Shown: in pieces, positions 1 to 5,536 of the stretch
How the letters are laid out: each line of letters opens with the position of its first letter
How positions within the stretch are numbered: position 1 is the stretch's first letter
DNA from: an uncultured Megasphaera sp.
GTDB taxonomy: Bacteria > Bacillota > Negativicutes > Veillonellales > Megasphaeraceae
Direction of reading: 5' to 3'
DNA: 8,030 bases
NCBI GenBank assembly: GCA_937895695.1
Contig: CALBLM010000242.1
Location: 1-8,030 of the forward strand
Made by a program: the position numbers and the translations under genes
Notes under the pieces: generated by a model
Seen by the model: the letters and a program-made list of their open reading frames with translations, nothing else
Database searches by the model: none
What the model was told of the DNA's origin: nothing

Positions 1-659
1 AGATTCGACGCAATCGCACTGGACAACGTACATCCCGTGCCATGCGTACTCGTACTCTGTACTCGTTTTCCTTTAAAATGGTAAAAACGCCGGCCATCAT
101 ATAAAATATCCGTCGCATCTGCAACACGATGACCGCCTTTTACCAACACAGCACGGGCCCCCATGGTGGCAATCGTTTTTGCTGCATTTTCCATGTCTTC
201 GCATGTCTGAATCGTCTGTCCTGTCAGCACTTCTGCTTCGGGAATATTGGGTGTTAACACGTCAGCCAAGGGAATTAATATCTCTTTCAATGCCCTTTCC
301 GCTTCCGGCTGCAATAGGCGATGACCGCTCGTTGCTACCATAACCGGGTCGATAACGACAATGGTCGGTTTATACTGTTTCATTTTTTCCGCAATACTGC
401 GAATAGTGTCTAGATTGCTGACCATACCGATTTTTACGGCATCTACGGTAATATCTTCAAACACTGCATCAATTTGGGAAGCAATCAGTTCCGGTGTGAC
501 ATCCATATATCCCCGCACACCCTGTGTATTTTGCGAAACAACGGCAGTAATCACATTCAAGGCAAAGCAGTGATGGGCGCAAATAGTTTTGCAGTCTGCT
601 GCCGCACCGGCCCCGCCGGATGGATCTGTACCGGCAATCGACAATACGTGTTTCATCAT
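1..659 (-). CDS. thiD: Hydroxymethylpyrimidine/phosphomethylpyrimidine kinase ThiD, C-terminus beyond left edge
   Basis: ThiD is a cytoplasmic ribokinase-fold enzyme that phosphorylates 4-amino-5-hydroxymethyl-2-methylpyrimidine and then its monophosphate, giving the pyrimidine half of thiamine. Translating the minus strand gives 219 residues with no internal stop. Family signatures appear in order: SIAGTDPSGGAG near residue 7, TAVVSQNTQGV near 38, DPVMVATSG near 104, TPNIPEAE near 136, VKGGH near 173, and the catalytic anion-hole motif HGTGCT near 206 with its Cys. The family is usually about 265 residues, so roughly 45 C-terminal residues lie off the window. The start is the first of two adjacent ATG codons; AGGAG lies 11 bases upstream and overlaps the TAG stop of the preceding phosphatase gene, which suggests translational coupling. 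Family assignment is very secure. Whether it does de novo synthesis or only salvage cannot be told from here. Confidence 0.95.
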   Translation of the reverse strand, partial: MMKHVLSIAGTDPSGGAGAAADCKTICAHHCFALNVITAVVSQNTQGVRGYMDVTPELIASQIDAVFEDITVDAVKIGMVSNLDTIRSIAEKMKQYKPTIVVIDPVMVATSGHRLLQPEAERALKEILIPLADVLTPNIPEAEVLTGQTIQTCEDMENAAKTIATMGARAVLVKGGHRVADATDILYDGRRFYHFKGKRVQSTSTHGTGCTLSSAIASN

Positions 660-673
660 AAAAAATTCATCTC

Positions 674-1168
674 CTATTCGTGTGCTGACGAAAATAATGC
701 TGCTCCCTGAGGCTGAACATATAACAGCAGTGATGCCGAGCCAACTGCTCCTCCATGTACATCATAATCCAGCAATGCCATGCTCGCCGTTTTAAACTCT
801 ATGGTCATACCCGTCCATTGTCTAACCCATTGGTCCAAATAAGGAGCATGTCCCACTATGCACAACACATCAGCATCCGTTTTACAAATAATATCGGTAT
901 ATACATGCGCTAAATTGCCTTCGGCAATAACTTGATGCGTATGAAACGATTCATACGGAATACTATGGGTAAAATATCCTGCCGTTTGGCAGGTCCGCAC
1001 ATACGGACTGGACCACAATACGGTCTTTCCGGCAGGCCACCACTGTTTAGCCAGCTGAAGCATCGTTTGTACCTGCTCTTTACCACAGCTCGTCAGTTCG
1101 CGGTTTTTATCAGCCCGCTCTGCCTGCAATGGTTCCGCCTGTCCATGGCGCATTAAACAAATATACAC
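674..1168 (-). CDS. sixA: SixA-type phosphohistidine phosphatase (histidine phosphatase superfamily)
   Basis: This small cytoplasmic enzyme of 164 residues is expected to remove phosphate from phosphohistidine, in known cases on histidine-containing phosphotransfer proteins. The N-terminal LMRHGQAE motif (residues 5-12) carries the nucleophile His8 with Arg7. SSPYVRTCQTA (53-63) carries the second phosphate-binding Arg58. AEGNL supplies an acidic residue near 83, and VGHAP supplies the second catalytic His107. The length and the short N-terminus without extra domains fit SixA rather than phosphoglycerate mutase or cobalamin phosphatase relatives. The start codon is GTG, chosen because AAGGAGG lies 7 bases upstream and the RHG motif falls at the usual place. 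It sits 29 bases after the ArsR-family gene and 14 before thiD, presumably in one transcript. No histidine kinase or phosphotransfer gene is visible, so the substrate is unknown. Confidence 0.88.
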   Translation of the reverse strand: MYICLMRHGQAEPLQAERADKNRELTSCGKEQVQTMLQLAKQWWPAGKTVLWSSPYVRTCQTAGYFTHSIPYESFHTHQVIAEGNLAHVYTDIICKTDADVLCIVGHAPYLDQWVRQWTGMTIEFKTASMALLDYDVHGGAVGSASLLLYVQPQGAALFSSAHE

Positions 1169-1182
1169 GCTGCATCCTCCTT
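1169..1182 (-). promoter_or_regulatory. Ribosome binding site deciding the GTG start of sixA
   Basis: The minus strand reads AAGGAGG at 1182-1176, then 7 bases, then GTG at 1168-1166. This near-perfect Shine-Dalgarno match at ideal spacing supports the GTG start. The next in-frame ATG is five codons on, just before the catalytic RHG motif, and starting there would clip the first beta strand. Confidence 0.75.
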
Positions 1183-1197
1183 CAAATCTTCTTCGAT

Positions 1198-1545
1198 TTA
1201 TTCTGCTACATGTTCCAATCCTACAGCCAACAGGGTAAATACATGACTATCTGCAAGAGAATAGTATACTACTTTGCCGTCACGACGAAACTGTACTAAC
1301 CGTGCATCCCGCAAAATCCGCAGTTGATGAGAAACGGCAGACTGACCCATTTGAATTTGTTCGGCAATATCCCGCACACACCGTTCTCCCTCCATTAATG
1401 TATGAAGAATACGCAGCCGTGTCGGATCACCGAGTACTTTAAAAATATCGGCCAAAGGCTGTGTGTATTGCTGTAGCAATACCGTATGATAATGAGGCAG
1501 TTCATTGGTTATATGCCGGTATTGCTCTGACGGTTCTTCTTTCAC
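1198..1545 (-). CDS. ArsR/SmtB-family metal-responsive repressor with an SmtB-like zinc site
   Basis: This is a winged-helix transcription factor of 115 residues. Members bind operator DNA as dimers and release it when metal binds. The core reads LGDPTRLRILHTL (38-50), then the recognition-helix region MGQSAVSHQLRILRDARLV (66-84), then the wing RRDGKVVYYSL (87-97). The single Cys56 in ERCVRDIA replaces the two-Cys CxC motif of arsenic and cadmium sensors. The C-terminal helix instead has Asp99, His101, His112 and Glu115, with the +2, +11 and +3 spacing of the SmtB alpha-5 zinc ligands (Asp104, His106, His117, Glu120), so zinc or a similar ion is the likely signal. The GTG start follows AGGGAG by 9 bases, and an in-frame TGA two codons upstream excludes a longer form. 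It heads the operon with sixA and thiD and probably regulates itself. No metal transporter or efflux gene is adjacent in this window. Confidence 0.92.
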   Translation of the reverse strand: MKEEPSEQYRHITNELPHYHTVLLQQYTQPLADIFKVLGDPTRLRILHTLMEGERCVRDIAEQIQMGQSAVSHQLRILRDARLVQFRRDGKVVYYSLADSHVFTLLAVGLEHVAE

Positions 1546-1579
1546 AAATCATCTCTCCCTATCAAGCATCCCTCCAAGA

Positions 1580-1595
1580 AGAATGTTTACATACT
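1580..1595. promoter_or_regulatory. Candidate ArsR-family operator palindrome
   Basis: The sequence is an imperfect palindrome, AGAATGT-TT-ACATACT, with six of seven half-site positions matching. It falls roughly at +6 to +21 relative to the start expected from the extended -10 promoter, where a bound repressor would block early transcription. ArsR/SmtB proteins bind AT-rich imperfect palindromes, often near their own start. It does not closely match the published SmtB-type half-site TGAA, so the assignment is inference from position and symmetry. Confidence 0.35.
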
Positions 1596-1607
1596 CTTAT
1601 ATTTTTT

Positions 1608-1616
1608 ATTATACCA
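1608..1616 (-). promoter_or_regulatory. Extended -10 promoter for the arsR-sixA-thiD operon
   Basis: The minus strand reads TGG followed by a perfect TATAAT, the TGn-TATAAT extended -10 form. No hexamer close to TTGACA lies 15-19 bases upstream, where the DNA is occupied by the terminator stem. Extended -10 promoters are known to tolerate a weak -35. Transcription would start near 1600-1602, leaving a leader of about 55 bases before the GTG at 1545. Confidence 0.6.
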
Positions 1617-1617
1617 T

Positions 1618-1659
1618 AAAACGACAAACGCTGATGTATCTTTCAGCATTTGTCGTTTT
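1618..1659 (-). terminator. Rho-independent terminator at the end of the outer-membrane operon
   Basis: Two 17-base arms (1618-1634 and 1643-1659) enclose an 8-base loop. They are complementary except at the 1629/1648 pair. In the minus-strand transcript that pair is a G-U wobble, so the stem is continuous and ends in a run of four U. In a plus-strand transcript the same pair would be a C-A mismatch. The asymmetry agrees with use by the minus-strand operon ending at 1681, 22 bases upstream of the hairpin. Confidence 0.85.
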
Positions 1660-1680
1660 GCTATACTCCATCGGATTATC

Positions 1681-2583
1681 TTACTGTAAATGATGCTTTT
1701 CCTTATATCGTTTCGTCCATTTCCAGCGATTATGCAGCCAAAACCAGTCTTCCGGATATTTCCGAATATGGGCTTCCAGCCGATCATTTAATTCCTGCGT
1801 CACTGCATACATGGCTTCTGTTTTTTCTTTTTTAGAAAGGACTGTATCTGTTGGATACGGGCGCAGCGGCGGCAATACTTCCACAATATGATGATACGGA
1901 CGATCTTCATGAATAAATATCGTCAAAATGGGATAATTTTTGATACCTGCCAATTTAGCCGGGCCGTCAGCTGTTAACGTATCTTTACCAAACAGTTTGA
2001 CCATAATGCCGGCAAATCCCGGGTCCTGATCCATCAGCAAGCCGATATAATGACCATCGGCTAAAAAGCGAATCATATCTCGAATACCCGTTTTGTACGT
2101 CACATGTTGTTTCATCATCGCCCGATACTCATTAATAAACGTATCAGCACTTTTACTATTCTGTTCCTGGGCAACGGAAATCAGTGGATAGCCATTCATT
2201 GCCAGTACCGCACCTAGCAATTCCCAATTTCCGGCATGAGATGCCATAAAGACGGCTCCTTCGCCACTGGCTTTCAATGCATCTAAATATTCCTTGCCAT
2301 GAAAGGTAATTTTTCTGTCCAGTATCTCTTTGGTATACCGCGGATACGATAATACTTCTATAATCATGGGGCCAAAGCGCGTCGTACTTTTCTTGGCAAT
2401 CGCCATAGCTTCTGCTGCATCGTTAGTAATGCCACATTCCAAAATCTGCCTTTGGGCCAATTTTTTTCTTTTTTTAGGGACAAACGTCCAAAAGAAACTT
2501 CCCAAAAATCGCCCCAAGCCATGACACATACAAACAGGCATATGACAAATCAGAAAGCTCAAGATTTTCATAAACGTATACAT
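1681..2583 (-). CDS. lpxL: LpxL/HtrB-family late lipid A acyltransferase
   Basis: This inner-membrane enzyme of 300 residues belongs to the family that transfers an acyl chain from acyl carrier protein to a lipid A precursor, on the cytoplasmic face. The N-terminal segment (about 6-35) is hydrophobic and is followed by the basic stretch PKKRKK, which fits a membrane anchor. The catalytic HX4E motif is HAGNWE (His116, Glu121). MDQDP (184-188) and the C-terminal WFWLHNRWK (280-288) are also typical of the family, as is the length. The ATG start follows GAGG of the ribosome site by 6 bases; that site overlaps the lpxD stop. A second Met at residue 5 is a possible start. Ten bases separate it from lpxD, which acts earlier in the same pathway, and the operon terminator follows. 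The symbol is used at family level: acyl chain, position and Kdo dependence cannot be read from the sequence. Confidence 0.88.
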   Translation of the reverse strand: MYTFMKILSFLICHMPVCMCHGLGRFLGSFFWTFVPKKRKKLAQRQILECGITNDAAEAMAIAKKSTTRFGPMIIEVLSYPRYTKEILDRKITFHGKEYLDALKASGEGAVFMASHAGNWELLGAVLAMNGYPLISVAQEQNSKSADTFINEYRAMMKQHVTYKTGIRDMIRFLADGHYIGLLMDQDPGFAGIMVKLFGKDTLTADGPAKLAGIKNYPILTIFIHEDRPYHHIVEVLPPLRPYPTDTVLSKKEKTEAMYAVTQELNDRLEAHIRKYPEDWFWLHNRWKWTKRYKEKHHLQ

Positions 2584-2593
2584 AGGCAGCCTC

Positions 2594-3622
2594 TTAGTGT
2601 TCTGTCTTCTTTTCTAATTCAGCAATCTTCTTTTCCAACGTCTTGATCGTCTTAGCCATTTCCGGCAAGTGTTTCAAATATACTTGCGTGCGGCTCCATT
2701 CCATATGGGGACGAGCCGGGAAACCAGCATAAATCTGACCGCCTTTTATATTCCCTGTAATGCCTGTTTTTCCGGCAAACACGGCATTATCGCCAATAGT
2801 AATATGACCGGTACAGCCCGTTTGCCCTGCAAAAATAACATGATTCCCTGCTTTGGTACTGCCGGCAATCCCCGTTTGGGCAATGATAAAGCAGTCTTCA
2901 CCGATTTCTACGTTATGTCCCAAATGGACCAAATTATCAACTTTCGTACCTCTGGCCACTTTTGTCGAACCTAGCGTAGCATTATCAATGCACGTACAGG
3001 CACCAATTTCTACGTCATCGCCGATTTCAACATTGCCAATCTGTGGAATCCGCGTATGTTTACCGTTTTCCGTCGCAAAGCCAAATCCTTCACCGCCGAT
3101 AACTGCATGGGCCCGAATGACATCACGCTGTCCCAAGACACAATTTTCATGAATAACGGCACCTGGGTAAATCGTCGTATTATCGCCAATCGTTACGTTA
3201 TCGCCAATAAAGACAGACGGATAAATCGTGCAGTGATTACCAATTTTTACATGTTTGCCAATAACGGCATAGGCCATGACAGCCGTATTTTCACCAATAA
3301 CAGCACTGTCATCAATAATTGCCGTTTCATGAATACCGCTGGCAACGGACTGACGCGGATGAAACAGCACGAGGAGCTGTGAAAAAGCCAGACGAGGATT
3401 TTCTACAACGACAAGTGTATTGTCTCCGGCAGGTACTTCCTTTTCAACAATAACGGCACCGGCATGAACTTGAGGTAAATATTCTGTATATGGATCGACA
3501 GCAAATGAAATATCCTGCTGTCCAGCTTCTGCTAATCCTTTTACATCTTCAATGACAGTATCCCCATTTCCTATGACCGTACCGCCAAGAAACTCTGCTA
3601 ATTCCTGTACTGTTTTTTTCAC
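2594..3622 (-). CDS. lpxD: UDP-3-O-acylglucosamine N-acyltransferase LpxD
   Basis: LpxD adds the N-linked 3-hydroxyacyl chain to UDP-3-O-acylglucosamine, the third step of lipid A synthesis, as a cytoplasmic trimer. The N-terminal domain (to about residue 95) is the uridine-binding region. A left-handed beta helix of hexapeptide repeats follows (about 96-305), with many IGD, IGE and IGN turns and the acyl-binding GEGFGFA motif. Catalytic His lies in DNLVHLGHNVEIG: residue 236 with the start used here, or 239 with the longer start, the number known in E. coli. The C-terminal tail is a Lys/Glu-rich helix, likely a coiled coil. The start is GTG at 3622, giving 342 residues, because the only ribosome site (AAAGGGG) ends 9 bases before it. 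A TTG at 3631, adding three residues, directly abuts that site. Function is secure; the exact start is less so. Confidence 0.96.
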   Translation of the reverse strand: MKKTVQELAEFLGGTVIGNGDTVIEDVKGLAEAGQQDISFAVDPYTEYLPQVHAGAVIVEKEVPAGDNTLVVVENPRLAFSQLLVLFHPRQSVASGIHETAIIDDSAVIGENTAVMAYAVIGKHVKIGNHCTIYPSVFIGDNVTIGDNTTIYPGAVIHENCVLGQRDVIRAHAVIGGEGFGFATENGKHTRIPQIGNVEIGDDVEIGACTCIDNATLGSTKVARGTKVDNLVHLGHNVEIGEDCFIIAQTGIAGSTKAGNHVIFAGQTGCTGHITIGDNAVFAGKTGITGNIKGGQIYAGFPARPHMEWSRTQVYLKHLPEMAKTIKTLEKKIAELEKKTEH

Positions 3623-3639
3623 TATGGACAACCCCTTTA
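3623..3639 (-). promoter_or_regulatory. lpxD ribosome binding site overlapping the upstream stop codon
   Basis: The minus strand reads TAAAGGGG at 3639-3632, so the TAA stop of the small OmpH lipoprotein gene is part of the Shine-Dalgarno region. The upstream TTG begins at the very next base, with zero spacing. GTG at 3622 has 9 bases of spacing. This favours the shorter LpxD and suggests that its translation is coupled to the gene before it. Confidence 0.6.
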
Positions 3640-4056
3640 CTGCAATTTCGCTATAACATCATCAGTAACATCAATACCGCCGTTCGGTGCGGCATCTTTC
3701 ATCATAATAATGCCTATTTTTTTATCTTTGGCAACTTCGCCGGCTTTGTTTTGGATATCTGTCAACAACTGTCGCTGCATGCTAGCACCAAAAATATTCA
3801 ATTCCTGACTTGCTTGCTGCTGTTTTTTGGCAAAATCTTCATCAGACATACTGCTTTTTGCATCTTGTAATTCTTTGGCGACTTCTTTTTGCTTTGCTTC
3901 TGTTTTTTCTTTATACTGCTGTACGACTGGGGCTTCTTTTTGTACGCGCGCCATATCTACGACACCGACTTTATCATCACTGCCGCAACCAGCCAGCATA
4001 CCGACGCAGGTAATGGTCATTAACGCTGCTGCCAACCCTTTCCATATTTTTTTCAT
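3637..4056 (-). CDS. OmpH/Skp-family predicted lipoprotein (third of three)
   Basis: This small protein of 139 residues belongs to the Skp family of periplasmic chaperones that hold unfolded outer-membrane proteins. Its signal peptide ends in a lipobox, MLAGC, so Cys24 should be lipidated and the mature protein membrane-tethered. The mature part begins with the family's first strand, KVGVVDMARVQKEAP, continues through a Lys/Gln/Glu-rich helical hairpin (about 45-100), and ends with the returning strand and DVTDDVIAKLQ. Its C-terminal third closely resembles that of the 314-residue neighbour. AGGAGG lies 9 bases before the ATG, and the gap to the preceding gene is 17 bases. Skp trimers in Proteobacteria are soluble; a lipid-anchored version would act at a fixed membrane position. 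Family call is good. Chaperone activity, and which membrane holds it, are inferred. Confidence 0.85.
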   Translation of the reverse strand: MKKIWKGLAAALMTITCVGMLAGCGSDDKVGVVDMARVQKEAPVVQQYKEKTEAKQKEVAKELQDAKSSMSDEDFAKKQQQASQELNIFGASMQRQLLTDIQNKAGEVAKDKKIGIIMMKDAAPNGGIDVTDDVIAKLQ

Positions 4057-4073
4057 GTTGTCATGCCTCCTAC

Positions 4074-5018
4074 TTATGCCAGCTTGGCAATAATATCATC
4101 CGTTACATCAAGAGCAGTACCTACGGCTTCATATTCCCCAAAAATCATGTCGATTCCCTGTTCTTGTGCCACTTCGCTAGCTTTATTACGGATATCTGTC
4201 ATCATTTCCTCTTTGACAGTATTCATTTCTTTTTCCTTTTGTTCCAGCTTGTCTTTCCACTGTTTATTCCACACCGTTGGTTCCGGCCGGTTTTGCAAAT
4301 CACTGAGCTGTACTTGAAATGCATGATGACTGTCATCCCGCCGTTTTTCCAAATCGGCTTTGACAGTTTTAGCATATTGTTCCAGCTCTTGTTTAGCCTG
4401 TTGCCGACGCGGTGCCATAGCCTTATCAATTTCTGCCGTCAACGTTTTCGTTTCTTCCATCGATTCAGACGGACCGCTTTCCTTCATCAACCGTTTCAAA
4501 TCAGCCATAGCCGCTTCTTTTTCTTCGGCTGACAAGGATACATTCTGTAGTTTGAGCTGTAAATTGACAATTTTTAATGTATTATCACGCCATGTAACGG
4601 TTGGATGTGATTTTTTCTTTTCTTGTAGCATATTTTCATACGTTTGCTGCAAGTCGTGATTCAATTCATTTTCTTTTAAAGCGACTTTCGCCTGCAGTTC
4701 TTGATTTAGAGCTGCTGTACCTGCTGCATCTACGGACGCAAACTTTTCTGACGACATTCCTTCGGCTGCCGCTTTTCGGGAATAATTCCACTGTTCAAAC
4801 TGATATTGGGCAGTCAAAGCATTATACTCCAGCTCTAGGCGGTGATATTCTGCATATCGAGGATGACTCATCATAATATGTTCTACATCCGCATAGGCAT
4901 ATACCGGCGCAGCTTCCTTCGCAGGCGCCGCTGTCGGTGTATGCCACATATGCCAAGCCAGACCCAAGCCCGCAATGACTACGAGAATGCCAATCGCTGC
5001 CGCATATATCCGTTTCAT
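4074..5018 (-). CDS. Double-length OmpH/Skp-like coiled-coil protein with N-terminal membrane segment (second of three)
   Basis: At 314 residues this is about twice the usual Skp length. A hydrophobic segment (about 6-22) after MKRIY acts as signal anchor or signal peptide; no lipobox is present. A linker rich in Ala and Pro leads to YAYADVEHIMMSHP (40-53), which resembles the first Skp strand. From about 55 to 275 the sequence is almost entirely charged helix rich in Gln, Glu and Lys. It ends with DIRNKASEVAQEQGIDMIF (275-293) and DVTDDIIAKLA, matching the C-terminus of the following lipoprotein. Two PTV-W patches 108 residues apart (139 and 247), each preceded by a QEL segment, hint at an internal duplication. 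A ribosome site, AAGGA, overlaps the preceding stop and lies 11 bases before the ATG. It could be a long-armed chaperone or a periplasmic spacer protein; I place it in the OmpH family on its two ends. Confidence 0.75.
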   Translation of the reverse strand: MKRIYAAAIGILVVIAGLGLAWHMWHTPTAAPAKEAAPVYAYADVEHIMMSHPRYAEYHRLELEYNALTAQYQFEQWNYSRKAAAEGMSSEKFASVDAAGTAALNQELQAKVALKENELNHDLQQTYENMLQEKKKSHPTVTWRDNTLKIVNLQLKLQNVSLSAEEKEAAMADLKRLMKESGPSESMEETKTLTAEIDKAMAPRRQQAKQELEQYAKTVKADLEKRRDDSHHAFQVQLSDLQNRPEPTVWNKQWKDKLEQKEKEMNTVKEEMMTDIRNKASEVAQEQGIDMIFGEYEAVGTALDVTDDIIAKLA

Positions 5019-5032
5019 CTGCTATCTATTCC

Positions 5033-5518
5033 TTATTTGGATTGTGTATCATTCAACTGTTTTGCTACCTGATCGGTAATATCCGTACCGCCATATAATA
5101 CGGCACGTTTATCAACGACTAGCGTAAGGCCTTTCGTATTCGCTACATTAGAAATAGCCGTATCTACTTTGTCTTTAATACCTTTATAGATATCTTCCTG
5201 TTTTTTGGAAACGTCATCACGCATCTTCTGATACAATTCCTGTTTTTGTTCATCTGTCATATTGGCAGACTGTTCTTCAAACTGTTTTTGGCTGTCTTCA
5301 GCAATCTGTTGTAATTGTTTCTGTGCTTCCTGTGCATCTTGATTATCCGGCGTAATTAACTTGCTCGTGTCGACAACACCAATATTACTGGACGGTGCGG
5401 CATTGACGGGATTTCCCATCTGCATGACTGCAAGGCCGGCAACACTCAATACAAATACCAGAGCAATTACTCCGGAAAAAATCTTTACATTTCGTTTTTT
5501 ACCCATTTCTGACATCAT
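5033..5518 (-). CDS. ompH: OmpH/Skp-family periplasmic chaperone (first of three)
   Basis: This 161-residue protein has the standard Skp length and layout. A basic start (GKKRNVK) and hydrophobic stretch (about 13-32) lead to a possible cleavage site after NAA near residue 41. It may be secreted and soluble, although the long hydrophobic segment could also stay as an anchor. The mature part starts SNIGVVDTSKLI, the first strand of the family. A Gln/Lys/Glu-rich helical hairpin (about 60-120) follows, then the strand GLTLVVDKRAVLYGG and the ending DITDQVAKQL. Skp proteins trap unfolded outer-membrane proteins after secretion and deliver them to BamA, encoded two genes upstream. The start is ATG at 5518, with AGGAG 10 bases upstream; further Met codons at residues 2 and 5 are possible. 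The gap to the preceding gene is 18 bases. It is the most canonical of the three paralogues. Confidence 0.88.
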   Translation of the reverse strand: MMSEMGKKRNVKIFSGVIALVFVLSVAGLAVMQMGNPVNAAPSSNIGVVDTSKLITPDNQDAQEAQKQLQQIAEDSQKQFEEQSANMTDEQKQELYQKMRDDVSKKQEDIYKGIKDKVDTAISNVANTKGLTLVVDKRAVLYGGTDITDQVAKQLNDTQSK

Positions 5519-5536
5519 AATGGCATTACTCCTTTT

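Noticed and set aside
1546..1575. A possible leader peptide (ATG CTT GAT AGG GAG AGA TGA) before the regulator gene
   Set aside because: Its ATG directly abuts the GGAGGG motif with no spacing for initiation, and the peptide has no attenuator-like composition.
1660..1680. A plus-strand promoter next to the terminator
   Set aside because: No plus-strand gene follows; the AT-rich bases are explained by the minus-strand terminator and promoter.
2700..3340. Apparent short tandem DNA repeats
   Set aside because: They reflect hexapeptide repeats in LpxD (IGD/IGE/IGN turns), not a DNA repeat array or CRISPR.
2853..3382. Overlapping plus-strand open frames opposite lpxD
   Set aside because: They are antisense to strongly conserved hexapeptide repeats, have no ribosome sites and no recognisable protein character.
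4164..4532. A Phe-rich plus-strand frame of 122 codons that looks like a membrane protein
   Set aside because: It is the mirror of the Lys/Glu-rich coiled-coil codons of the long OmpH gene, where AAA and GAA read as Phe-rich on the other strand.
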